Positions 43,105-55,357 of a DNA stretch of 64,000 nt are shown piece after piece. The position numbers and the translations under genes were made by a program. The notes below the pieces were generated by a model. That model had not been told where the DNA came from and made no database searches. It was given only the letters and a program-made list of their open reading frames with translations. Position 1 is the stretch's first letter. Every line of letters starts with the position of its first letter. The stretch lies in the NCBI GenBank assembly GCA_023376005.1, contig CM042151.1:79766917-79830916 (forward strand), read 5' to 3'. This DNA is from Doryteuthis pealeii. Its lineage: Eukaryota; Mollusca; Cephalopoda; Myopsida; Loliginidae.

Positions 43105-46100
43105 ATTTCCCATCAAATACAAATACTTTTAAACAGTTCTATATATAGGATCATGACCAAGCTGAATTAATCAGCTTTGTTGATTTCCCATCAATACAAT
43201 ACTTTTGAAACAGTTCTATATATAGGATCATAACCAAGCTGAAATTAATCAGCTTTGTTGATTTCCCATCAAATACAAATACTTTTAAAACAGTTCTATA
43301 GATAGGATCATAACCAAGCTGAAATTAATCAGCTGTGTTGATTTCCCATCAAATACAAATACTTTTAAACAGTTCTATAGATAGGATCATAACCAAGCTG
43401 AAATTAATCGCTTTGTGATTTCCATCAAATACAATAACTTTTAAAACAGTTCTATAGATAGGATCATAACAAGCTGAAATTAATCAGCTTTGTTGATTTC
43501 CCATCAAATACAAATACTTTTAAAACGTTCTATATTAGGATCATAACCAAGCTGAAATTAATCAGCTTTGTTGATTTCCCATCAAATACAAATACTTTTA
43601 AAACAGTTCTATAGATAGATCATAACCAAGCTGAAATTAATCAGCTTTGTTGATTTCCCATCAAATACAAATACTTTTGAAACAGTTTCTATAGATAGGA
43701 TCATAACCAAGCTGAAATTAATCAGCTTTGTTGATTTCCATCAAATACAAATACTTTTAAACAGTTCTATAGATAGGATCATAACCAAGCTGAAATTAAT
43801 CAGCTTTGTTGATTTCCCATCAAATACAAATACTTTTAAAACAGTTCTATAGATAGGATCATAACCAAGCTGAAATTAATCAGCTTTGTTGATTTCCATC
43901 AAATACAAATACTTTTTAAAACAGTTCTATATAGGATCATAACCAAGCTGAAATTAATCAGCTTTGTTGATTTCCCATCAAATACAATACTTTTAAACAG
44001 TTCTATATATAGGATCATAACCAAGCTGAATTAATCAGCTTTGTTGATTTCCCATCAAATACAAATACTTTTAAAACAGTTTATATATAGGATCATAACC
44101 AAGCTGAAATTAATCAGCTTTGTTGATTTCCCATCAAATACAAATACTTTTAAAACAGTTCTATAGATAGGATCATAACCAAGCTGAAATTAATCAGCTT
44201 TGTTGATTTCCCATCAAATACAAATACTTTTAAACAGTTCTATAGATAGGATCATAACCAAGCTGAAATTAATCAGCTTTGTTGATTTCCCATCACAAAT
44301 ACTTTTAAAACAGTTCTATATATAGGATCATAACCAAGCTGAAATTATCAGCTTTGTTGATTTCCCATCAAATACAAATACTTTTAAACAGTTCTATATA
44401 TGGATCATAACCAAGCTGAAATTAATCAGCTTTGTTGATTTCCCATCAAATACAAATACTTTTAAAACAGTTCTATAGATAGGATCATAACCAAGCTGAA
44501 ATTAATCAGCTTTGTTGATTTCCCATCAAATACAAATACTTTTGAAAACAGTTCTATATAGGATCATAACCAAGCTGAAATTAATCAGCTTTGTTGATTT
44601 CCCATCAAATACAAATACTTTTAAAACAGTTCTATAGATAGGATCATAACCAAGCTGAAATTAATCAGCTTTGTTGATTTCCCATCAAATACAAATACTT
44701 TTAAAACAGTTCTATAGATAGGATCATAACCAAGCTGAAATTAATCAGCTTTGTTGATTTCCCATCAAATACAAATACTTTAAACAGTTCTATAGATAGG
44801 ATCATAACCAAGCTGAAATTAATCAGCTTTGTTGATTTCCCATCAAATACAAATACTTTTAAAACAGTTCTATAGATAGGATCATAACCAAGCTGAAATT
44901 AATCAGCTTTGTTGATTTCCATCAAATACAAATACTTTTAAACAGTTCTATAGATAGGATCATAACCAAGCTGAAATTAATCAGCTTTGTTGATTTCCCA
45001 TCAAATACAAATACTTTTAAACAGTTCTATATATAGGATCATAACCAAGCTGAAATTAATCAGCTTTGTTGATTTCCCATCAAATACAAATACTTTTGAA
45101 ACAGTTCTATAGATAGGATCATAACCAAGCTGAAATTAATCAGCTTTGTTGATTTCCCATCAAATACAAATACTTTTGAAAACAGTTCTATAGATAGGAT
45201 CATAACCAAGCTGAAATTAATCAGCTTTGTTGATTTCCCATCAAATACAAATACTTTTGAAACAGTTCTATAGATAGGATCATAACCAAGCTGAAATTAA
45301 TCAGCTTTGTTGATTTCCCATCAAATACAAATACTTTTAAAACAGTTCTATAGATAGGATCATAACCAAGCTGAAATTAATCAGCTTTGTTGATTTCCCA
45401 TCAAATACAAATACTTTTGAAACAGTTCTATAGATAGGATCATAACCAAGCTGAAATTAATCAGCTTTGTTGATTTCCCATCAAATACAAATACTTTTAA
45501 AACAGTTCTATATATAGGATCATAACCAAGCTGAAATTAATCAGCTTTGTTGATTTCCCATCAAATACAAATACTTTTAAAACAGTTCTATAGATAGGAT
45601 CATAACCAAGCTGAAATTAATCAGCTTTGTTGATTCCCATCAAATACAAATACTTTTAAAACAGTTCTATAGATAGGATCATAACCAAGCTGAAATTAAT
45701 CAGCTTTGTTGATTTCCATCAAATACAAATACTTTTGAAACAGTTCTATAGATAGGATCATAACCAAGCTGAAATTAATCAGCTTTGTTGATTTCCCATC
45801 AAATACAAATACTTTTGAAACAGTTCTATAGATAGGATCATAACCAAGCTGAAATTAATCAGCTTTGTTGATTTCCCATCAATACAAATACTTTTAAACA
45901 GTTCTATAGATAGGATCATAACCAAGCTGAAATTAATCAGCTTTGTTGATTTCCCATCAAATACAAATACTTTTGAAACAGTTCTATAGATAGGATCATA
46001 ACCAAGCTGAAATTAATCAGCTTTGTTGATTTCCCATCAAATACAAATACTTTTGAAACAGTTCTATAGATAGGATCATAACCAAGCTGAAATTAATCAG

Positions 46101-47711
46101 CTTTGTTGATTTCCCATCAAATACAAATACTTTTAAAACAGTTCTATAGATAGGATCATAACCAAGCTGAAATTAATCAGCTTTGTTGATTTCCCATCAA
46201 ATACAAATACTTTTGAAACAGTTCTATAGATAGGATCATAACCAAGCTGAAATTAATCAGCTTTGTTGATTTCCCATCAAATACAAATACTTTTAAACAG
46301 TTCTATAGATAGGATCATAACCAAGCTGAAATTAATCAGCTTTGTTGATTTCCCATCAAATACAAATACTTTTGAAACAGTTCTATAGATAGGATCATAA
46401 CCAAGCTGAAATTAATCAGCTTTGTTGATTTCCCATCAAATACAAATACTTTAAAACAGTTCTATAGATAGGATCATAACCAAGCTGAAATTAATCAGCT
46501 TTGTTGATTTCCCATCAAATACAAATACTTTTAAAACAGTTCTATAGATAGGATCATAACCAAGCTGAAATTAATCAGCTTTGTGATTTCCCATCAAATA
46601 CAAATACTTTGAAACAGTTCTATAGATAGGATCATAACCAAGCTGAAATTAATCAGCTTTGTTGATTTCCCATCAAATACAAATACTTTTAAAACAGTTC
46701 TATAGATAGGATCATAACCAAGCTGAAATTAATCAGCTTTGTTGATTTCCCATCAAATACAAATACTTTTGAAACAGTTCTATAGATAGGATCATAACCA
46801 AGCTGAAATTAATCAGCTTTGTTGATTTCCCATCAAATACAAATACTTTTAAAACAGTTCTATAGATAGGATCATAACCAAGCTGAAATTAATCAGCTTT
46901 GTTGATTTCCCATCAAATACAAATACTTTTAAACAGGCTGAAATTAATCAGCTTTGTTGATTTCCCATCAAATACAAATACTTTTAAACAGTTCTATAGA
47001 TAGGATCATAACCAAGCTGAAATTAATCAGCTTTGTTGATTCCATCAAATACAAATACTTTTGAAACAGTTCTATAGATAGGATCATAACCAAGCTGAAA
47101 TTAATCAGCTTGTTGATTTCCCATCAAATACAAATACTTTTAAAACAGTTCTATAGATAGGATCATAACCAAGCTGAAATAATCAGCTTTGTTGATTTCC
47201 CATCAAATACAAATACTTTTGAAACAGTTCTATAGATAGGATCATAACCAAGCTGAAATTAATCAGCTTTGTTGATTTCCCATCAAATACAAATACTTTT
47301 AAAACAGTTCTATAGATAGGATCATAACCAAGCTGAAATTAATCAGCTTTGTTGATTTCCCATCAAATACAAATACTTTTAAAACAGTTCTATAGATAGG
47401 ATCATAACCAAGCTGAAATTAATCAGCTTTGTTGATTCCCATCAAATACATACTTTTAAAACAGTTCTATAGATAGGATCATAACCTGAAATTAATCAGC
47501 TTTGTTGATTTCCCATCAAATACAAATACTTTTAAAACAGTTCTATAGATGGATCATAACCAAGCTGAAATCAGCTTTGTTGATTTCCCATCAAATACAA
47601 ATACTTTTAAAACAGTTCTATAATAGGATCATAACCAAGCTGAAATTAATCAGCTTTGTTGATTTCCCATCAAATACAAATACTTTTAAAACAGTTCTAT
47701 ATATGGGATCA
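43105..47711 (+). repeat. 80-bp satellite array 2, about 57 units
   Basis: Same 80-bp unit, variants and orientation as array 1, and nearly the same total length (~4.6 versus ~4.7 kb). One unit near 46932 has lost about 35 bases. Likely the second representation (other haplotype or overlapping contig) of array 1. Confidence 0.97.
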
Positions 47712-48230
47712 TAAAAAGTATTATTAGTCCAGGTCAGTGTGAACTAGGGTGTTATAGAAATGAAGGGATACTCCACACTCCCCAGATGTCTAGAACATGA
47801 GCTTTGCCATCAGATTCAGTTTAGTGTCATATCGAAGCTGATTGATTTTCAAACTCAATTTGGATATTTTGAGTATGTAGGCTGTCTCCAACATTAATCA
47901 TTCTTAATCTTGATTCCATCTGATCATGGATATTAAGTGAGTGATTTTGTAGCCAAATTAATCTGTTTAAAAATCATTTATACTTAATGCCAAGTAACTG
48001 TGTGTAAATTATTTGTATTAAGAATAGTTAATTGTAGCTATAATTGTTTCCAAAAGATTATTAGTTATGTGAAACCATAAAACTGTGTGCAAACAAATAA
48101 CTATTAATACCATGATTATATCCAAACATTACCTGAAAATTTAGGGGATGCTGCTGAAGGGGTAAAAGAGGGCTAAGGTAGAGTGAAAAATGTAATGTTT
48201 GGATATTAATCATGGTTTATTGATACCAGG
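47712..48230 (+). other. Right flank of array 2
   Basis: Repeats 41946-42510 with indels (GTATTATTAGTCCAGGTCAG, CAGATGTCTAGAACATGAGC). No gene. Confidence 0.8.
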
Positions 48231-48334
48231 ATGTTAAGGGTGAAGGAACTACAACTGTATTGGCTACGAGGCCTTTTGCTTTCCGGTTCAGGCCCTGTAG
48301 CCAACAAAGTTGTAGTTCCTTCACTCCTAACCAC
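48231..48334. repeat. Inverted repeat (hairpin), ~35-bp arms
   Basis: The left arm (48231-48268, GTGAAGGAACTACAACTGTA and following) is the reverse complement of the right arm (48297-48334, GTTGTAGTTCCTTCAC) with few mismatches and a ~28-base loop. Such hairpins are hard to sequence and assemble, and the equivalent point in copy 1 is where the assembly breaks. Confidence 0.85.
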
Positions 48335-48577
48335 CAGATCTGTTAGATAGACGGAAATGTCTAGAACGACTCAAATTATATCATTTTTTAAAATTATTTC
48401 TATTGCATTCTGACGGTTATTTTGCTTCATATAAACCTTATTCACTGGCTGACATGATTGACAATTTTTCTTTTTTCTGGATGATTTGACATGGAATTAC
48501 CCATTACTAAAATCATCATTGTGTTTGTATTAATATAAGATGTGATCAATACTGTATTTGAAACTTTTAAACCTCTG
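48335..48577. other. Intergenic
   Basis: No gene. The CTGACGGTTATTTTGCTTC / CATATAAACCTTATTCA segment at 48409 resembles 49008-49045 (CAGACAGCTATTTTGCTCC, ATATAGACCTTATTCAA), a short direct repeat. Confidence 0.5.
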
Positions 48578-48758
48578 TAAATACTATCTGCGTTATTCGG
48601 ACTATTGTCCCCATCTTTATTGTTATTTGTACAATGTTTCGGACGATATGTCCTCCGGCCTTATACAATGAAGTAGGCCGGAGGGCATATCAGCCGAAAT
48701 GTTGTACAAAGAACAATAAAGATGAGGACAATAGTCCGAATAATGCAGATAATACTAA
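48578..48758. repeat. Near-perfect palindrome, ~84-bp arms
   Basis: Left arm 48578-48663 and right arm 48673-48758 are reverse complements with few mismatches, separated by about 9-10 bases. Arm blocks: TTATTCGGACTATTGTCC, ATCTTTATTGTT, TGTACAA-GTTTCGG, TCCTCCGGCC. A single-arm relative lies at about 51225-51310 (TCATCTTTATTGTTATATGC). Looks like a foldback or hairpin element derived from a retroelement 3' end carrying AACAATAAAGATG. Confidence 0.88.
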
Positions 48759-49390
48759 TCATCAAGCCTCATCTCAAACATTCAGAGAAATAGTCTGTAA
48801 ATACCTTTAGGAGATAAACATGTTTTATTTGCATATTATTATCATTTCCAATTTTCAATTCCATTATGAAATGTGGTACCGATATTGAGATTTGAATATT
48901 ATCAAAATTTTGCAGGTAATATGATTGATACAAGGGAAATGTATTGTTTCTATATTATTTCAAATATATCCAAACACCAACATAACCCTGATCATTTCTA
49001 TTTCACTCAGACAGCTATTTTGCTCCATATAGACCTTATTCAAATAATGTTCAATATATGTAAAATAATAATAGAATTTTTTTTTTCATATATGCAGTGC
49101 CACATTGGTATTTTCCCACCTAGTGATCTTGCTATGAAAAAATCAGAAATCATCAATAACTTATAATTGGTTAAGTTTAAGACTTTTTAGATACTAGTTT
49201 TGGATTCCTTGGACCAAAAAGCTTTTATAAACCAATTTCTAGGAGTAGGGAAGCTCTAGAACTAATTTTACAGACAAAGGTAGATTACAAAAAGTCGCCA
49301 TTTTTCACACACCCTCCCAACTTTGGAGAGTTAAAAATCAATATAACTTGGCCAATTTTTTGAATTGGATGCACAAATTTTGGTGATTTT
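48759..49390. other. AT-rich intergenic
   Basis: A 97-codon plus-strand open frame at 48873-49166 has no recognisable motif and AT-biased composition. Not called as a gene. Confidence 0.4.
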
Positions 49391-49755
49391 CTTACTTTTA
49401 CATAGACTGGTTACCTAACAAAGGTTAAAGATCCCAGTCTGCCCTTCTATTCACCCATAGCTGGAGGGAGAGTAGGTGGATGCATACCTTTCCCAAGAGT
49501 ATTAGTATTGAAATGTCAACAGCCTCGTCCAGGATTTGAACTTGAATTTCTTACTTTTACATAGACTGGTTACCTAACAAAGGTTAAAGATCCCAGTCTG
49601 CCCTTCTATTCACCCATAGCTGGAGGGAGAGTAGGTGGATGCATACCTTTCCAAGAGTATTAGTATTGAAATGTCAACAGCCTCGTCCAGGATTTGAACT
49701 TGCATCAACAAGTTCATTTCCCACACTCTAACCATTACATTATGCGCCTCTTTTA
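49391..49755 (-). mobile_element. SINE-B, with an internal 159-bp tandem duplication
   Basis: Minus-strand SINE-B with a good tRNA-like head at about 49690-49752 (AATGTAATGGTTAGAGTG A-box region; AAGTTCAAATCCTGG B-box region). The 3' part is present twice: 49391-49545 and 49550-49704 are almost identical, differing by one C in CTTTCCCAAGAG. The second, inner copy joins the head; the first ends abruptly at CTTG. Confidence 0.85.
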
Positions 49756-49867
49756 CCTTAGCATCATCATCAATCAACCAATCAGTCAGTGCACTCTTTG
49801 ACTTAGAGATATAATTTTGGAATGCAAGAAATGTCAAGAAAAGAATGGCACACAATGAGTAAGGAGA

Positions 49868-51221
49868 AATCTATTTGGGTACCATTATACTATGTGGCCT
49901 ACCTTTTGAATGTGGCCTATGAAATCATGTCTCTCTTATAGTATGTGTCTTACCATAAAAAGTATATTATAAGGTTATGATAATAACTGCTAACCCTAAC
50001 CCTAACCCTATTTTAGAATATTTTAGAATTAAATAGAGCTCTGATTCATGTAAATTATGGATAAATTATTTTTTAATTATTCTTAATTACTATATACAGC
50101 TTATGACTAAATTGCATTTCTTGAAATTGAATATATGTGAAAAATAATTAGTTTCAATAAATTGCCTATTACTTATATTTATAAATATACTCTTACTGAG
50201 GTAAGGCACATTCAAACTGGGTAAGCCACATACTATAACAGAATAAAAAAGGTAGGCCACATAGTATAATGGTACCCAAATAGATTTTGGTAATTTATGA
50301 GGAAGTGCGTCTCGTCTCCTGCCTCAGAAATTATTACCCGGTGAATATTAAAATAACGTCCCCAGCTATGTCATCTCGGTGGTGTTACTTGAAAGAAAAC
50401 AACCAACTTAGGGTGTTAAATGTATTTTAGAGGGGGGGCTTCTCTTTTTTTTGTCGTAATTCTTATTTATTTATTGTAATTTGTTTAGAAATTTATTTAT
50501 AGAAATTTGTCGTAATTCTTGTTTATCTATAGAAATTTGTCGTAATTCTTGTTTAGATATGAAGAATGGATATATATCTATCTATCTACCTCAATTTGTT
50601 CATTTTTTACTTTGTTTATATATATCTATCCACCCATCTCTATTTGTTCATATAAAAAAAGAAAGCCCCCCCCCCAAAAAAAAATACATTTAACACCCTA
50701 AGTTGGTTGTTTTATTTCAAGTAACACCACCGAGACAACATAGCTGGGGACGTTATTTTAATAGTCACCGGGTAGCAATTTCTGAGGCTGGAGACTGGGA
50801 CGCACTTCCTCATAAATTACCGAAATCTATTTGGGTACCATTATACTATGTGGCCTACCTTTTTTATTCTGTTATAGTATGTGGCTTACCCAGTTTGAAT
50901 GTGCCTTACCTCAGTAAGAGTATATTTATAAATATAAGTAATAGGCAATTTATTGAAACTAATTATTTTTCACATATATTCAATTTCAAGAAATGCAATT
51001 TAGTCATAAGCTGTATATAGTAATTAAGAATAATTAAAAAAATAATTTATCCATAATTTACATGAATCAGAGATCTATTTAATTCTAAAATATTCTAAAA
51101 TTGGGTTAGGGTTAGGGTTAGCAGTTATTATCATAACCTTATAATATACTTTTTATGGTAAGCCAAATACTATAAGAGAGACATGATTTCATAGGCCACA
51201 TTCAAAAGGTAGGCCACATAT
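49868..51221. mobile_element. Giant foldback element, ~565-bp arms, with CCCTAA repeats
   Basis: Left arm 49890-50452 and right arm 50653-51221 are reverse complements over nearly their whole length. The ~200-bp spacer contains GAAATTTGTCGTAATTCTTG repeats and TATC runs. Each arm includes an interstitial telomere-like block (CCCTAACCCTAACCCTA near 49995; GGGTTAGGGTTAGGGTTA near 51103), an inner AACAACCAACTTAGGGTGTT block and CGTCCCCAGCTATGTC. Nested in the left arm is a 420-bp unit (49868-50288) with its own inverted ends TTTGGGTACCATTATACTAT. No protein is encoded. The inner blocks match the foldback at 55.4 kb. Confidence 0.9.
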
Positions 51222-51749
51222 TCTATTTGAATTATTTGGATATTTCAGACTGTTGTTCTCATCTTTATTGTTATATGCATAATGCTTTGACAAAGTCCTC
51301 TCTGGCCTTCTTCAGGTGTTTCTTCGTTTTTTATTTTTTTTAATTTTTTTTTTTTTTAATACCATAAAAATCTATGGTAAATTTGGTACATCCTGACTAA
51401 TTTGTTTCAAGCCAGTATAATTTCGTTTTGAACAATGGTTTTTTTTTGTTTGTTTTTTTTTGTTTTTTTTTAAGTAGCCGGCTAACGAAATATGTCCTTG
51501 ACATTTGAAAATTACTAAGAAAGAAGCATACTCCTGTAACAAGATAAGTGCGTAAAGTAAAAGTTATATAACAAAATAACAATACTTTTAAAAAAAAAAA
51601 TTTTAAAAACTTTTTATTACTTCAAATTCGTTCTGTCCACAGAAGAAAAAAAAAGTAAAATGTAAAAAAAAAAATTTTTTAAATTCTAAAATAGGAATTT
51701 TTAAAATTCCAAAAATAAACTATTTGATTTGAATATATAATTAGCAGAG
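51222..51749. other. Intergenic with half-hairpin relic
   Basis: 51225-51320 resembles one arm of the 48.6 kb palindrome. The remainder is T- and A-rich homopolymer sequence without a gene. Confidence 0.45.
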
Positions 51750-52000
51750 GCTCCTCGGATTTACGCTGCCCTGTCAGCTGCTCTTAGAATACGCTGATTG
51801 TACGTATCCCATGCAGAAAGATATCATAAAAGTCTTATATCTTTCTGAGGATAATAAGACCCACTCTAAAAAAGGGGGTATCCTGGGTATGACACTAACT
51901 TACCACTGATGGTGAGTTTCCAGTTCTGGAGATCTGAGGAATGTGGAGTGCCCCTTCATTGCCATTACTCCCAAGTCTACTCTGACCCGAAGAAAGATAA
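51750..52000 (+). mobile_element. SINE-A copy, old and diverged
   Basis: GCTGCCCTGTCAGCTG 5' block, AATACGCTGATTGTACG, then GGTGAGTTTCCAGTTCTGGAG and CTACTCTGACCCGA. The centre is deleted and the tail lost. Confidence 0.6.
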
Positions 52001-52845
52001 CTGAATTCAAACCAATTGTAGATGACTGGAATGAGATGGACTCCGACGGGATATTATTGCTCAAGATACATTGCTACATGATTAGAGCCTTCACGATCAA
52101 AAACCCGGTTACAGGACCAGAGATGAATGTTAAATAAATAAATAAGTAAAATATGAAAGCGAACAAGCAATCAGCTGTACTTTTTAACACAGGGAACAGA
52201 GTGTTGTCCTACACCGCTTAGTCATTTATTTTCTACTTTTTACGTTAAGCGGAACGTTTTCTCCGCAATTTCACGTTTGTTTGCGTCGTAACATTTCTGT
52301 TTCTGTACTTCTTTTTCCAGTTTCAGCATTATGATCATGAATTGATCGTGAAATACAGAGACTGACGGAGAAACAAAATCCTAAACAAGCCGATCAAAAA
52401 ACCCGAACGTAACCAACCCGTTAACTGAAGTTGAGACATTTAACACTAACAAGCAATCGGCATCATCAATTATCTCCTGCACTTTTGTTTTTGTCTTTAT
52501 CGCAATTCCGGATCTGAAAGGTAAGGTGAAAAAAAATCACTTTCTTTACCTTTCTCTTTTTTATTACAATCAGTTTAACATATGGTATGCGTTTAAGAAA
52601 AAAGAAAAACAAAGTATGACTATCTTAATCGCTCACGTTCAAGCTATTTATTTTTGTTTTTATTCAACCAATTAAACATAACTGTTGGCGATCTAATTGT
52701 TAACGGCACCAATAACGACAAAACTCGTGCTAGAGTAGTTTATCTTCACTAATATTCGTGCATAAGAAGGCATGACTTCAGTTCTACAATAAAACTATGG
52801 GTAAATATAGCAGAGTAGTATGGGCCCTTTTTTTTATAGCCTTAT
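52001..52845. other. Intergenic
   Basis: About 840 bases of mostly unique-looking sequence. No ORF, domain or repeat block recognised. Confidence 0.4.
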
Positions 52846-53165
52846 CATAGTCCTGTCGGCGAGGCTTAAGCTGACTATAAATTGTAGTGGAGTAAGCCCC
52901 CCCCCTAAAAATGATAACCTGGATATGGTACTAAACTGCATCTGGTTCTAGGGATCTGACCCCGGTACTAGTACCTGTTAGGGTCCCATCTGTGGATCAA
53001 ATAGATCTACTTTAAAAAGTTATTTCGATGGAACCGTGTGCAACAAAGAAAGAAAGAAAAAAAAAACTCTTACACAAAACAATGTATGAACTTAATAATA
53101 GACACCTTTCTCTAACATCTTGGCATAAAGTAACCCTAGACGGACTGACATGCCGTTAAAATCAA
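52846..53165 (+). mobile_element. SINE-A copy, internally deleted
   Basis: Starts AGTCCTGTCGGCGAGGC, jumps to GATATGGTACTAAACTGCAT and GTACCTGTTAGGGTCCCATC. Ends CTGACATGCCGTTAAAATCA, where the tail reads exactly like the LINE tail at 12.36 kb (GCCGTTAAAATCAAT). Confidence 0.65.
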
Positions 53166-53200
53166 TCGATCCTCGTTAAAAACAATAAAAATAAAAACTA

Positions 53201-54969
53201 GGTACCACCAATTTACCCTGTGAAATTTACCCCCCACCTATATTTAACACAATGAAACTTGCAGAAAAATTAAGATTATATTGAAAAAAATTTTGCATTC
53301 GAAAGAAGAAACATTAAACAAAATCCTGATGATTATTTTTATAATTTTCAGCTTACAGAAATAATGAAAATTATGATTGAAAAACAATGTTTGCATTTTT
53401 GCTCTGTTAAATCAACTGAAATTTAACGTAGCTAAAAACAAGTTACGATAAGAGGATTTTTTAAAAATTCTATGAAAAATCAATTAATAGTCCGATTTTC
53501 ACGAAAATTTTCATAACTATTTACCTTTGGATGTAAATATATCTGAAATAGGTTTTTCCTCAAATATATTAGGGGAAATATTTTTTTACGGGGTCTACTT
53601 TATTTTATGAGATAAAAAAATGAACCGTCAGAAAACTTTTTTACTTTTTTTCTATAAAGATAAGAGTCTGAATAACTATATCCCAAAAATTATATAACAT
53701 ACAATGCAGTAGTTTTTTTTAGGAAAAATTAATGAAATCGGAAATAAAAAGTGCAAAAAAAATGTCATAATATTATTATTTGAAAACCTTTTTTTGCTTT
53801 TTAATTGGTATGTACAATATTCTATTAAATTGTCAAGAAAATATTTTTTTTTTAATAAATTAATTTTTTACGAGATTTTCAATCTTTTGTGTGCTAAAAT
53901 AATTTGATTTTTTAAATGTTTAAAAATCTTTTTTGCGTGAAAAATTCGAATTTTTCACGGATATTTAAATATATGAATTTTAGAATTCAGGTGAACTAAA
54001 AATTTGTCCGATCCACAATATATTAATATTTTAAAAAGAATTTGTAATTTTTATTGTTGAATAGTAATGTGTGATTCTTAGAATATACGGAAGTGCAAAA
54101 CTGACATATTTGTTTTTTACCTTGGAACTACAGACGAGACACATTCCCATCTACTATATTGTTTTTTTTGTTTTTTTTAAGCGTAAAAAATCATCTTGAA
54201 CTAATTCAACCAATTTTACAATAAAAGTAACTAACTCTTCATTATTCTATCAGTTTTTCTCTTAGAAAAAATATTCAAATTTTCATTCATTTCATTTAGT
54301 TTTCGATTTTATAATTTACCCAAACCCATAATTAAAAACATAAAAAGTTACTTTCACTGTGAAATTTTAAAAATAAATTTTAATAATAAAGTTCAATAGT
54401 AAATGTTACTAGTAAATTTTACAAGTAATTAAAATTTTCATACATTTCATTTCTTTTTCAATTTAGAATTTGAACGGGCGCAAATTCGACTTGCATATTT
54501 TATTTTATAGTCAATTTCACAGTGAAATATTAATAGTAAAAATACTTAGTCTTTGCTTCAGTTACACAAAATATATATATATATTCCGGAGTTATTCTGA
54601 AACTACCACAAAAAAATCTTTAAAAAATCGTTGAAAACCAATAATCGGTTATTGAATGTGCACAAGAAAACAATTGTCGAATACAACCATCCATACATTT
54701 CAAAAGTATAATTGTCAAAGAGATAATATTTAAAGTTATAGTCCCCATTTCCACATAAAAATAACCCTTTCGCATGTAAAACGAACTATTTTATTTTATT
54801 TTTTTTATTAACAGTGAGTAATATTATCCAATTGGATAATTTGATCTTTGAATTAACTGATCGTTAATTTTTTTTTACGAGATTTTTGATAAACAAAGTT
54901 CGGAAATATTTATTTCCGTTTTATTCAAGATGGCCTAAACTGATCACGTGACCGTTTTTTGGTTATCCC
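53201..54969 (+). mobile_element. Family-T element, 1.77 kb, TA-flanked
   Basis: Best single copy of the family: TA-GGTACCACCAATTTACC at 53199 and a degenerate inverted end, GGTTATCCC-TA, at 54961-54971. Internal blocks match 13910-15270 in order, including CACGGATATTTAAA, TGAATAGTAATGT, and AAGTTCGGAAATAT with CAAGATGGCCTAAA near the right end. It contains short TA-rich tracts. Non-coding. Confidence 0.65.
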
Positions 54970-55350
54970 TAACACACGCACTCAATTTTCCATGAGTGGA
55001 GCTTACGATTGATTGATTTTAACGGCATTTCAACACGTTGAGAGGTTAGAAAATCACGTGCAGTGTGCATTTATATTTATATTGTAATTTCTTAAGTGTT
55101 ATTTGTTTGTTTATTTATTTTACGATATGTCAAAATCATCTGATACTGTTTTCTAATATTTACGTTATAATATAACGTAACTAATTATTAATGTTATAAT
55201 ATAACGTAATTATAACTGTAAACATATCAGTAGTACCATATAACATTTATATTGTACTATTAATATCATATTTGTTTACATTTATAATTTTCTTTCTCTC
55301 AAGAAAGACGAAATGTAATCCAAGTCCATATTTTTCAAATAGGCCCTTTG
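54970..55350. other. Intergenic with a retroposon tail relic
   Basis: At about 55008-55045 an inverted SINE/LINE tail is seen (GATTGATTTTAACGGCAT). At 55155-55210 TACGTTATAATATAACGTAA forms a short perfect palindrome and is repeated nearby. No gene. Confidence 0.5.
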
Positions 55351-55357
55351 TTCTTTA

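Noticed and set aside
37266..47711. Array resembling a CRISPR locus because of regular 80-bp spacing
   Set aside because: There are no unique spacers; the whole unit is repeated, the organism is eukaryotic, and no cas genes are present. It is a satellite.
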